DNA of 64,000 nt, taken from an uncultured Oscillospiraceae bacterium. Its GTDB lineage: Bacteria; Bacillota; Clostridia; Oscillospirales; Oscillospiraceae. Made by a program: the position numbers and the translations under genes. Of this stretch, positions 1-8,141 are shown one piece after another; position 1 is the stretch's first letter, and the number at the start of each line of letters is the position of its first letter. Under the pieces are notes generated by a model. The model saw nothing but the letters and a program-made list of their open reading frames with translations. It was not told where the DNA came from and ran no database searches. The stretch spans positions 62,001 to 126,000 of the forward strand of contig CAKUHB010000003.1 of NCBI GenBank assembly GCA_934655875.1. Reading direction: 5' to 3'.

Positions 1-543
1 GAAGATTTCCTGCCGGAGCCGATCCCCAAGTATAAGCGCCTGTACCCCAACGGGCCGGAGTGTCGGCTGAAGGGTGCGTACCTCATCACCTGCACCGGCT
101 GCAAGCTGGCAGCCGACGGCAGCGTCGAAGAGATCTACGCGACGTATGACCCCGAGTCCCGCGGCGGCGATCCCGCTGATGGCCGCAAGGTCAAGGGCGC
201 GACGATCCACTGGGTCGACAGCAAGACCGCCGTCGATGCCGAGGTCCGGCTCTACGGCAACCTCTTCTCCGACGCCCAGCCCGACGGCCCGGACAAGAAC
301 TTCCTCGACTGCCTGAACCCCGATTCTTTGCAGGTTCTGACCGGCTGCAAGGTCGAAGCTGCGCTCGTCGAAGAAGCGAAGAAGTACGACGCCGAGGGCG
401 AAGGCCGCACCGCGCACACCGCGCCCGGCTTCCAGTTCATGCGCGTGGGCTATTTCTGCATGGACTCCCGCGACTGCCGTGCCGATCATCTGGTCTTCAA
501 CCGCAGCGTTTTGCTGAAGGACGGCTTCAAGCCCGGAAAATAA
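1..543 (+). CDS. glnS: Glutaminyl-tRNA synthetase, C-terminal part (5' end outside window)
   Basis: The frame is open from base 1 and stops at 541-543, giving the last 180 residues of a class I glutaminyl-tRNA synthetase. It charges tRNA-Gln with glutamine in the cytoplasm. Seen directly: the anticodon-binding beta-barrel region with the family signatures KGATIHWVD, AEVRLYGNLF, FLDCLNPDSLQVLTGCKVE, QFMRVGYFCMDS and a C-terminal VFNRSVLLKDGFK, all characteristic of GlnRS (and the related GluRS/GlnRS C-terminal domain). The HIGH and KMSKS motifs would lie upstream of the window. Its presence implies direct Gln charging, although a GatCAB route elsewhere cannot be excluded. It ends in an intrinsic terminator shared with the convergent gene. 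Confidence 0.95.
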   Translation, partial: EDFLPEPIPKYKRLYPNGPECRLKGAYLITCTGCKLAADGSVEEIYATYDPESRGGDPADGRKVKGATIHWVDSKTAVDAEVRLYGNLFSDAQPDGPDKNFLDCLNPDSLQVLTGCKVEAALVEEAKKYDAEGEGRTAHTAPGFQFMRVGYFCMDSRDCRADHLVFNRSVLLKDGFKPGK

Positions 544-557
544 GCAAAAAACAGCAG

Positions 558-588
558 CAGCCCGGCCAGATGGCCGGGCTGTTCGTTT
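558..588. terminator. Intrinsic terminator after glnS, probably bidirectional
   Basis: An 11-bp perfect inverted repeat (558-568 with 571-581; the innermost A-T pair would open to a 4-nt loop) of GC-rich sequence is followed by TTCGTTT on the + strand and preceded by an A-rich run (546-551), so it can also end the convergent gene whose stop is at 587. Confidence 0.8.
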
Positions 589-1486
589 AGTGCTTTTCCG
601 GGGGCGTGGTGATGTGGACGTGGTTGTTGATGTGGTCGATGCAGTAGCAGTAATAGCCGTTGCACTTTGAGCAGTAGCGGAACTCCAGATTCGGATACTC
701 CGTATCCGTCCGGCCGCAGACCGTGCACTTGTGGCGGTAGGGCCGCTCGCCGGTTTTGGACTGATAGCCCCTGGCCCAGTTGGCGTTTGGGCGGGCGCTT
801 GTGCCGGTGGTGCGGTAGTTTTTATGCTGCCGGTACCGCAGCGCGTCCGGCAGGATGTTGCGCACGTCGCTGCCGAAGAACAGGAAATAGTTGAGAAGCG
901 GCACGACGGGCAGCAGCCAGTAGAACGTCAGAGCGCTGTACAGCTGCAAATACGTAAAGATGTTGACGGCTGTGAAGCCAAGATACACCCACGCCATGTA
1001 TTTCATCTTAATGGGGATCACGAAGAGCAACAGCACCTTCGCTTCCGGCGCGATCGTGGCCACGGCGAGGAACAGACTGAGGTTCAGCGCGCCCGCATCC
1101 GCACCGGAGCCTAGCAGGAGCGCGGCCAGATCGGTCAGCAGGACGCCCGTCAGATAATAGAGGTTGAAGCGGAACGCGCCCCAGTAGCTCTCGAGGATGC
1201 GCCCGAACTGGTAATAGCAGAACAGCGACACCGCGGCCAGGAAGAAGGACCACCCGCGCGTATCGAGCAGATATGTGAAGATGTAAGAGACCAGCCGCCA
1301 CACCTGTCCCTGCAAAATGGCCGATCGGCTGAAGCAGAGATAGCGGTAGACCACATTGCTGGGGTCAATGAGCGAGAGCACATAGACGGCCAGATTGCCG
1401 ATGGCAATGACGAGCATGAGATTCGGAATGCCCTTGTTCCGGTTTTTCAGGCAGAACCGCTCAAACCGCCTGCGAAGATCCTTCAT
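587..1486 (-). CDS. Rhomboid-like polytopic membrane protein with C-terminal zinc-ribbon
   Basis: A 299-residue protein with about six hydrophobic segments (residues ~22-40, 58-78, 80-97, 107-125, 133-160, 165-200) followed by a cytosolic tail. The segment order, and the pattern in which a loop precedes a long helix, resemble rhomboid/Der-like folds. I do not see a GxSx catalytic serine motif, so a pseudoprotease is more likely than an active intramembrane protease. The tail (residues ~245-290) carries CTVC, CSKC and CYC pairs plus His residues, a likely zinc-binding ribbon. The start ATG at 1486 follows GGAGGGTGATC at a good distance. Function unknown; the rhomboid assignment is inference from topology. 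Confidence 0.6.
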   Translation of the reverse strand: MKDLRRRFERFCLKNRNKGIPNLMLVIAIGNLAVYVLSLIDPSNVVYRYLCFSRSAILQGQVWRLVSYIFTYLLDTRGWSFFLAAVSLFCYYQFGRILESYWGAFRFNLYYLTGVLLTDLAALLLGSGADAGALNLSLFLAVATIAPEAKVLLLFVIPIKMKYMAWVYLGFTAVNIFTYLQLYSALTFYWLLPVVPLLNYFLFFGSDVRNILPDALRYRQHKNYRTTGTSARPNANWARGYQSKTGERPYRHKCTVCGRTDTEYPNLEFRYCSKCNGYYCYCIDHINNHVHITTPPEKH

Positions 1487-1636
1487 ACGATCACCCTCCT
1501 GATAACATAGCTCCCATCATACAGAGCCGCCGCGGAAAAATCTACCCTGTAAATGTAAACATTCTGTTCTGTGTGGAGTATGGGCGCGTTTGGCACGGGA
1601 TAAACAGGGAAAGTTGTTGAAATAAAAACTTTTCTC

Positions 1637-1664
1637 TTGACTTTTCCGGCGGGTTTTGTATAAT
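1637..1664 (+). promoter_or_regulatory. Sigma-A-type promoter of the metK transcript
   Basis: TTGACT (1637-1642), 16-bp spacer, TATAAT (1659-1664); transcription would begin about ten bases before the SAM-I aptamer. Confidence 0.8.
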
Positions 1665-1683
1665 CGAGGTACAACTGAACAGC

Positions 1684-1780
1684 CTTATCAAGAGTGGTGG
1701 AGGGAACGGCCCAATGAAACCCGGCAACCTGCGGTATGCAAGGTGCCAAATCCGGCGAAGGAATCGAAAGATGAGGGAGA
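1684..1780 (+). promoter_or_regulatory. SAM-I (S-box) riboswitch aptamer
   Basis: The sequence matches the S-box core in order: CTTATCAAGAG-GGTGGAGGGA, then GGCCCAATGAAACCCGGCAACC, the GGTGCCAAATCC segment and the closing AGATGAGGGAGAG. In this family S-adenosylmethionine binding stabilises the aptamer and allows the downstream terminator to form, shutting off SAM synthesis. The gene it precedes is metK, which fits exactly. Confidence 0.95.
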
Positions 1781-1795
1781 GAACCGTATATCGTT

Positions 1796-1821
1796 CTGCC
1801 CCTCGGGCAGGGCGCTTTTTT
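1796..1821 (+). terminator. SAM-I expression-platform terminator
   Basis: CTGCCC (1796-1801), CTC loop, GGGCAG (1805-1810), then a six-T run at 1816-1821; lies between the aptamer and the metK ribosome binding site. Confidence 0.85.
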
Positions 1822-1843
1822 ATGCCCGGAAAGGAATTATATC

Positions 1844-3004
<1,161 letters not shown>

Positions 3005-3054
3005 GTTTTGGGGTATGATACCTGCGTATGTTGTCATACGAAGGAGCGAAAAGC

Positions 3055-4257
3055 ATGAAAAAAATTGAAATCATGGGCTGCGGCTACATCGGCCTTCCCA
3101 CTGCCATCACCTTTACGCTGACAGGGTATGAGGTCTGCGGCTTCGACGTCAAGGAGTCTGTCGTCGAGACGCTGAACGCAGGTCATATCCATATTGTCGA
3201 ACCCGGCCTGCAGGACGCCATGACAAAGGCGATGGCGACGGGCCGCCTGCACTTCACCACAAAGCCGGAGCCTGCCGACGTCTTCATCATCTGCGTCCAG
3301 ACCCCGTACCGCGAGGCAGAGGATCACAAGCGCGTATCCGACATGCGCTTCGTCGAATCCGCGGCGCGTGAGGTCGGCTCCGTTCTGCGCGAGGGGAACC
3401 TCTGCGTGCTGGAGTCCACGTCGCCCCCGTATTCCACGCGCATGGTGGAGAAAATCGTCTCCGAGACTTCAGGCCTTGCGCCCGAGACGTTCATGACGGC
3501 ACACTGCCCCGAGCGCATCATTCCCGGCCGCATGCTCATCGAGCTGCGGGAGAATGACCGCATCATCGGCTCAAACCGCCCGGAAGCGGCGGAATATGCC
3601 AAGGAGATCTATGAAAAGGTCGTCACCGGCGGCACGATCCGCCTGACGGACGATCTGACCGCCGAGATGTGCAAGCTGACGGAAAACACGTTCCGCGATA
3701 TCAACATCGCCTACGCGAACGAGCTGAGCAAGGTCTGCGACCGGCTGGGAATCGACGTCTTCAAGCTCATTGAGCTGGCCAACTGCCACCCGCGCGTCAA
3801 TGTGCATTCGCCCGGTGTCGGCGTCGGCGGCCACTGCATCGCGGTCGACCCGTGGTTCATCCATGAGAAATTCGAGGATATCACGCCCCTCATCTACGAA
3901 GCGCGTCTCGTCAACGACGGCAAGCCCGCATGGACGGCGGAGCGCATTGCAAAGGATGTGAAGCCCGGCGCGAAGATCGCCGTGCTCGGCATGAGCTTCA
4001 AGGCCAACATCGACGACACACGCGAAAGTCCGTCCGTTCTGTTTGCGAACATCCTGAAGGAGCGCGGCTACGAGGTTCTCGCCTGTGAGCCGTATATCAG
4101 GGGCGATGTGGCAGGCTACCACAACTATTCCCTCGATGAAGCCATGGCGCAGTGCGATTACGCCGTCATTACGCTCATGCATAACGTCTTCAAGGAAAAT
4201 AAAGCCCTCATCGCGGCCAAACCGTATTACGACTGCGTGGGGCTGATGGAGAAATAA
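3055..4257 (+). CDS. wecC: UDP-N-acetyl-D-mannosaminuronate-type UDP-sugar dehydrogenase
   Basis: 400 residues from the ATG at 3055, chosen because AAGGAG (3041-3046) lies 8 nt upstream; an in-frame ATG at 3028 would add nine residues but has no ribosome binding site. Belongs to the UDP-glucose/GDP-mannose dehydrogenase family, which performs two successive NAD+-dependent oxidations of a UDP-sugar to the uronic acid. Seen: N-terminal Rossmann GCGYIGLPTA, VESTSPP, central LTENTFRDINIAYANEL, the catalytic-cysteine loop PGVGVGGHCIAVDPWF, and the C-terminal UDP-binding domain with GMSFKANIDDTRESPS. The GGHCIAVDP form favours the WecC (ManNAc) branch; other UDP-HexNAc substrates are possible. A role in cell-surface polysaccharide is inference. 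No other sugar gene is adjacent. Confidence 0.85.
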   Translation: MKKIEIMGCGYIGLPTAITFTLTGYEVCGFDVKESVVETLNAGHIHIVEPGLQDAMTKAMATGRLHFTTKPEPADVFIICVQTPYREAEDHKRVSDMRFVESAAREVGSVLREGNLCVLESTSPPYSTRMVEKIVSETSGLAPETFMTAHCPERIIPGRMLIELRENDRIIGSNRPEAAEYAKEIYEKVVTGGTIRLTDDLTAEMCKLTENTFRDINIAYANELSKVCDRLGIDVFKLIELANCHPRVNVHSPGVGVGGHCIAVDPWFIHEKFEDITPLIYEARLVNDGKPAWTAERIAKDVKPGAKIAVLGMSFKANIDDTRESPSVLFANILKERGYEVLACEPYIRGDVAGYHNYSLDEAMAQCDYAVITLMHNVFKENKALIAAKPYYDCVGLMEK

Positions 4258-4265
4258 TCAAAAGA

Positions 4266-4302
4266 AAAAACAGCTGTGCTGATTCAGCACAGCTGTTTTT
4301 TG
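4266..4302. terminator. Bidirectional intrinsic terminator between wecC-like gene and copA
   Basis: An 18-bp perfect inverted repeat (4266-4283 with 4285-4302) flanked by A6 on the left and T6 on the right; the two converging genes stop on either side. Confidence 0.9.
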
Positions 4303-4308
4303 TAGGAC

Positions 4309-4518
4309 TTACTGGATGCCGGTCACGGTGTAATCCTGCGCTTCCACGGCGGATTTCAGAACGTCATTTGCCACGTCCTTCGTCAGGGTAACGACGGCGG
4401 TGCCGCTCTCGTGGCTGACATTGGCGGACTGGACGCCGTCCACGGCTTCCAGCGCCTTCTTGACGCGCGCTTCGCAGTGGCCGCACATCATACCGGTAAT
4501 GTTCAAAGTTTTCGTCAT
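4309..4518 (-). CDS. copZ: Nested in-frame CopZ-like copper chaperone (internal start inside copA)
   Basis: An in-frame ATG (4518-4516) encodes Met774 of CopA and is preceded by AAGGAGGA with a 7-nt spacer (4533-4526), a near-perfect ribosome binding site inside a coding region. Translation from here would give a 69-residue protein, the normal size of stand-alone CopZ, with the HMA fold: beta strand MTKTLNITG, MMCGHCEARVKKAL with CxxC at residues 12-15, and a C-terminal YTVTG strand. Metallochaperones of this family pass Cu(I) to CopA or CsoR. The fused C-terminal HMA form of CopA is known in Clostridia; separate synthesis from the internal start is inference from the ribosome binding site. 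Confidence 0.55.
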   Translation of the reverse strand: MTKTLNITGMMCGHCEARVKKALEAVDGVQSANVSHESGTAVVTLTKDVANDVLKSAVEAQDYTVTGIQ

Positions 4519-6837
4519 AGCTGCTTCCTCCTTGTGTTGGTCTGCCAGATGAAATTCCGGCAGCGGTTTTCCTTTATGGTCATGCTTCGGGCTGTACAGC
4601 CGGCAGAGATTCAGCCGCAGCGCGTTCGTTACCACGCAGAAGCTGGACAGGCTCATGGCTGCCGCGCCGAACATCGGGTTGAGCGTCAGTCCAAGGCCCA
4701 CGAAGACGCCGGCCGCGAGCGGGATGCCAATGACGTTGTAGATAAACGCCCAGAACAGGTTTTCGTGGATATTCCGCAGCGCCGCGCGGCTGAGCCGGAT
4801 GGCCGCCGGAACGTCCAGGAGCGTACTCTTCATGAGAACGACGTCCGCCGCATCGATGGCCACGTCCGCGCCCGCGCCGATGGCAATACCGGTGTCGGCG
4901 GCGGTCAGCGCCGGCGCGTCGTTGATGCCGTCGCCGACCATGGCAACGGGGCCGTATTTCTGAAGCTCACGGATGACGGCTTCCTTGCCGCCAGGCATGA
5001 CGCCCGCGACGACGTCGTCAACGCCGGCGAGCTTCCCGATGGCGGCTGCTGTGCGGGCGTTGTCGCCCGTCAGCATCACGACGCGCACGCCCATCCCGCG
5101 CAGCTGGCGGATGGCTTCCGGGCTTTCCGGCTTGATGGCATCCGCTACCGCGATCAGGCCGAGCAGCTTGCCGTTCTTTGCAAACAGCAGCGGCGTCTTG
5201 CCCGCCTGCGAAAGTTCGTCTGCCTGCCGGGCAAGCTCCGGCGGCAACGTCAGCTGCGAGGTCATATACTTGACGCTGCCGCCCAGCAGCTGCGTGCCGG
5301 CAAGCTCCGCGCGCAGGCCGCTGCCTGCGATGGCCTGGAATGCCGTGACGGTCTCCGGCTGCGTGCCGGTCTCTGCCGCGCGCTTTATGATGGCTGCGGC
5401 GAGCGGATGTTCGCTCTTTGCTTCGAGCGAAACGGCTGCCTGCAAAAGCTCCGCTTCGCTGACGCCGGAGACGGGGATGAGATCTGTGACCTCCGGCTGG
5501 CCGGAGGTGATGGTGCCGGTCTTGTCGAGCGCGACGATGCGCGTCCGGCCAGTATGCTCCAGACTGGCGGCCGTTTTGAACAGAATGCCGTTCTTTGCGC
5601 CGACGCCGCTGCCGACCATGATGGCGACCGGCGTCGCCAGACCCAGCGCGCACGGGCAGCTGATGACCAGCACGGAAATGCCGCGCGCGAGCGCGAAGGA
5701 AAATTCCCGTCCGATGAACAGCCACACGACCGTCGTCACGACGGCGATGGAGATGACCGCCGGGACGAACACGCCCGCGACCTTATCCGCCGTCTTGGCG
5801 ATCGGCGCTTTTGTCGCCGCCGCGTCGGAGACCATGCGGATGATCTGGCTGAGCGTGGTGTCCTCGCCGACGCGGGTCGCTTCGCACCGGAGGAAGCCGG
5901 AGCAGTTGACCGTCGCGGCGGAGACGCCGTCGCCGGGCGCCTTGTCGGCCGGGACACTCTCGCCCGTGAGGGCGGCTTCGTTCACGGCGCTCTCGCCCTC
6001 GAGCACGATCCCGTCGACCGGGATGCTCTGGCCGGGACGGACAATAAAGATCTCGCCCTTTTTCACCTGCGAAGCGGGGATCCTGACTTCCCTGCCGTCG
6101 CGGATGACTGTCGCCGTCTCGGGCGCGAGCGCCATAAGGCTCTTGAGCGCGTCCGTGGTCTTGCCCTTGGAGTGCGCTTCGAGGAGCTTGCCGACGGTGA
6201 TGAGCGTCAGGATCATGGCAGCGGATTCAAAGTAAAATTCGTCCATATATGCCACGGCCGCTTCGCTGCCGCCGTGCAGCTGCGCGTTCGTCATGGCAAA
6301 GAGCGCATAGACACTCCACCCGAACGACGCCGCCGAGCCGAGCGCGACGAGCGTGTCCATATTGGGCGAGCCGCGCAGAAGGCTCTTCGTGCCGCTGATG
6401 AAAAATTCCTGATTGATGACCATGATGATGCCCGCCAGCAGCAGCTGGACAAGCCCCATCGCCACGTGGTTGCCCTCAAACCAGCCGGGCAGCGGCCAGC
6501 CCCACATCATGTGGCCCATCGAGAAATACATCAGGATGAGCAGAAATGCGACGGACGCGATCAGACGCTTTCTGAGGTGCGGCGTCTGCCGGTCGGCCAG
6601 CGCGTCGGCTCCGGCAGCAGCGGACGGCGCAGCTTCCTGGCCGCGCAGGCTCGCGCCGTAGCCCGCGTCTTCGACGGCCCTGACGATGGCCGAGGGCTCC
6701 GCCGTGCCTTCTACGCCCATGGAATTGGTAAGCAGGCTCACGGCGCAGGACGTGACGCCGGGAACCTTTTTGACCGCTTTTTCTACGCTTGCGCTGCACG
6801 CGGCACAGTGCATGCCGGTCACAGTGAATTGCTGCAT
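4309..6837 (-). CDS. copA: Copper-exporting P1B-type ATPase with N- and C-terminal metal-binding domains
   Basis: 842 residues. Couples ATP hydrolysis to Cu(I) export across the membrane. In order: HMA domain with CAAC at 11-14, eight predicted membrane helices, actuator TGES at 291-294, transmembrane copper site CPC at 394-396, phosphorylation motif DKTGT at 438-442, nucleotide-binding HP motif in SEHPLAAAI, hinge GDGINDAPAL, then a cytosolic linker and a second HMA domain with CGHC at 785-788. The C-terminal HMA is like the chaperone CopZ and appears to have its own internal start (separate entry). Starts 22 nt after csoR with GGAGGG upstream; one operon. Expression is expected to be released from CsoR by Cu(I). 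Confidence 0.95.
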   Translation of the reverse strand: MQQFTVTGMHCAACSASVEKAVKKVPGVTSCAVSLLTNSMGVEGTAEPSAIVRAVEDAGYGASLRGQEAAPSAAAGADALADRQTPHLRKRLIASVAFLLILMYFSMGHMMWGWPLPGWFEGNHVAMGLVQLLLAGIIMVINQEFFISGTKSLLRGSPNMDTLVALGSAASFGWSVYALFAMTNAQLHGGSEAAVAYMDEFYFESAAMILTLITVGKLLEAHSKGKTTDALKSLMALAPETATVIRDGREVRIPASQVKKGEIFIVRPGQSIPVDGIVLEGESAVNEAALTGESVPADKAPGDGVSAATVNCSGFLRCEATRVGEDTTLSQIIRMVSDAAATKAPIAKTADKVAGVFVPAVISIAVVTTVVWLFIGREFSFALARGISVLVISCPCALGLATPVAIMVGSGVGAKNGILFKTAASLEHTGRTRIVALDKTGTITSGQPEVTDLIPVSGVSEAELLQAAVSLEAKSEHPLAAAIIKRAAETGTQPETVTAFQAIAGSGLRAELAGTQLLGGSVKYMTSQLTLPPELARQADELSQAGKTPLLFAKNGKLLGLIAVADAIKPESPEAIRQLRGMGVRVVMLTGDNARTAAAIGKLAGVDDVVAGVMPGGKEAVIRELQKYGPVAMVGDGINDAPALTAADTGIAIGAGADVAIDAADVVLMKSTLLDVPAAIRLSRAALRNIHENLFWAFIYNVIGIPLAAGVFVGLGLTLNPMFGAAAMSLSSFCVVTNALRLNLCRLYSPKHDHKGKPLPEFHLADQHKEEAAMTKTLNITGMMCGHCEARVKKALEAVDGVQSANVSHESGTAVVTLTKDVANDVLKSAVEAQDYTVTGIQ

Positions 6838-6859
6838 GGAACTCCCTCCTTGGGATCGA

Positions 6860-7168
6860 TCACTTCATTAGTTTTTGCAGTGTGGCGGCCAGTTCATCCA
6901 CGATTTCTTCATGGCCCTCCTTGAGATCACGCGCCACGCACGTGCGCAGGTGCTCCGCCAGCAGCTCGCGGTTGAAGGCGTTGACGGCGGCGTTGACGGC
7001 GGCGGACTGCGTGAGGATATCGTTGCAGTAGGCATCGGCCTCGACCATCGCCTGCAGACCGCGCACCTGCCCCTCAATGCGGCGCAGGCGGTTGAGCAGC
7101 TTCTTTTTCTGCTCCTCCTGCCGCAGCGTGTGCTTCTCACAGCAGGAACATCGTTTGGGTTCGGGCAT
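6860..7168 (-). CDS. csoR: CsoR-family copper-sensing repressor
   Basis: 102 residues, all alpha-helical. Members bind operator DNA as tetramers and release it when Cu(I) is bound by a Cys-His-Cys trio. Seen: LLNRLRRIEGQVRGLQAMVE (helix 1), AYCNDILTQSAAVNAAVNA (first Cys), and ELLAEHLRTCV (His and second Cys, the HxxxC arrangement). An extra CSCC near the N-terminus (residues 7-10) is unusual and could bind metal. It is the first gene of the csoR-copA operon and has two CsoR-like operators in its own promoter, implying autoregulation. Confidence 0.92.
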   Translation of the reverse strand: MPEPKRCSCCEKHTLRQEEQKKKLLNRLRRIEGQVRGLQAMVEADAYCNDILTQSAAVNAAVNAFNRELLAEHLRTCVARDLKEGHEEIVDELAATLQKLMK

Positions 7169-7200
7169 GAAACCGGCCTCCTTTGAACAGGTAATATCAA

Positions 7201-7250
7201 ATACCCCGGCTGGGTATCTTGAATATATACCCTGTGGGGGTATTTGTCAA
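7201..7250 (-). promoter_or_regulatory. csoR-copA promoter with two CsoR operators
   Basis: On the minus strand TTGACA (7250-7245), 17-bp spacer and TATATT (7227-7222). Two ATACCC-N5-GGGTAT dyads are present: 7227-7243 fills the spacer between -35 and -10, and 7201-7217 covers the expected start site. The motif closely resembles the known Bacillus CsoR operator (ATACCCTACGGGGGTAT). Confidence 0.88.
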
Positions 7251-7267
7251 GAGGGAAAACCGGGAAT

Positions 7268-7342
7268 CTTACAAAATTGTAAGACGCGCCCGGCAAATTG
7301 TAAGCCGAATCGATAGCGGCCATGCGCGGCGCGCGGTATACT
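7268..7342 (+). promoter_or_regulatory. BceR-like response-regulator site and activator-dependent promoter
   Basis: CTTACAA-N2-TTGTAAG (7268-7283) contains the TNACA-N4-TGTAA dyad reported for BceR-type regulators (7269-7282). A second TTGTAAG half site follows at 7298-7304, exactly 21 bp (two helical turns) from the first. A TATACT -10 lies at 7337-7342 but there is no recognisable -35 at the right spacing, as expected for an activated promoter. Confidence 0.75.
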
Positions 7343-7376
7343 TGGCGCAGAAACTTTCACAGGAGGAACATACAAG

Positions 7377-8141
7377 ATGCAGATTCTTGAAGTAAACGCA
7401 TTGCGCAAAGTCTATACCACACGCTTTGGCGGCGCGTCGGTCGAAGCGCTGAAGAATATCAATTTTGCCGTCGAGGAGGGCGAATACGTCGCCATCATGG
7501 GCGAATCCGGCTCCGGCAAGACGACGCTCCTCAATATCCTCGCCGGGCTCGACAAGCCCACGTCCGGGCAGGTGCTGCTGGACGGCAAGGATCTTGCCAC
7601 GGTCAAGGAAGCCGACCGTGCGGCCTTCCGCCGCGACAATCTGGGCTTCGTGTTTCAGGAGTTCAACCTGCTCGATACCTTCTCGGTCGAGGATAATATC
7701 TATCTGCCGCTGGTGCTGGCCGGTGTGCCGCAGAAGGAGCTTGGCCCGCGGCTCGAGCCGATCGCGGCAAGGCTTGGCATCACAGAGTTGCTGAAAAAGT
7801 ATCCGTATGAAATTTCCGGCGGCCAGAAGCAGCGCGCGGCCGTCGCCCGCGCCATCATCACGAACCCCCGTCTGCTGCTGGCCGACGAGCCGACCGGCGC
7901 GCTCGATTCCAAGGCGACGGATGAGCTGCTGCGCGTCTTTTCCGACATCAGCGCGGGCGGCCAGACGATTCTGATGGTCACGCACTCCGTCCGCGCGGCC
8001 AGCCGCGCAGGCCGCGTCCTCTTTATTAAGGACGGCGAGGTCTATCACCAGCTCTACCGCGGCGGTCTGACCGACGATCAGCTCTATCAGAAGATCGCCG
8101 ATGCCCTGACCGTTCTGCAGGCGGGAGGCGAGCGGGCATGA
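7377..8141 (+). CDS. Bce-type ABC transporter ATP-binding protein
   Basis: 254 residues. ATPase of a peptide-antibiotic resistance/sensing ABC transporter of the BceA/MacB-like group. Seen: Walker A GESGSGKTT (residues ~42-50), Q-loop FQEFNLLD, signature ISGGQKQR, Walker B LLLADEPTGALD and switch His in LMVTHS. It overlaps the permease gene by four bases (ATGA), so the two are translationally coupled. The start follows AGGAGGAACATACAAG. The upstream BceR-like dyad suggests induction by the BceRS-like system encoded at 22861-24521. Substrate unknown; cell-wall antibiotics such as bacitracin are typical of the family. Confidence 0.9.
   Translation: MQILEVNALRKVYTTRFGGASVEALKNINFAVEEGEYVAIMGESGSGKTTLLNILAGLDKPTSGQVLLDGKDLATVKEADRAAFRRDNLGFVFQEFNLLDTFSVEDNIYLPLVLAGVPQKELGPRLEPIAARLGITELLKKYPYEISGGQKQRAAVARAIITNPRLLLADEPTGALDSKATDELLRVFSDISAGGQTILMVTHSVRAASRAGRVLFIKDGEVYHQLYRGGLTDDQLYQKIADALTVLQAGGERA

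Noticed and set aside
4411..6924. 837-codon open frame on the + strand opposite copA
   Set aside because: Exact antisense shadow of a gene with complete P-type ATPase motifs; GC-rich codon bias keeps the opposite frame open; Arg/Asp/His-rich nonsense composition and no ribosome binding site.
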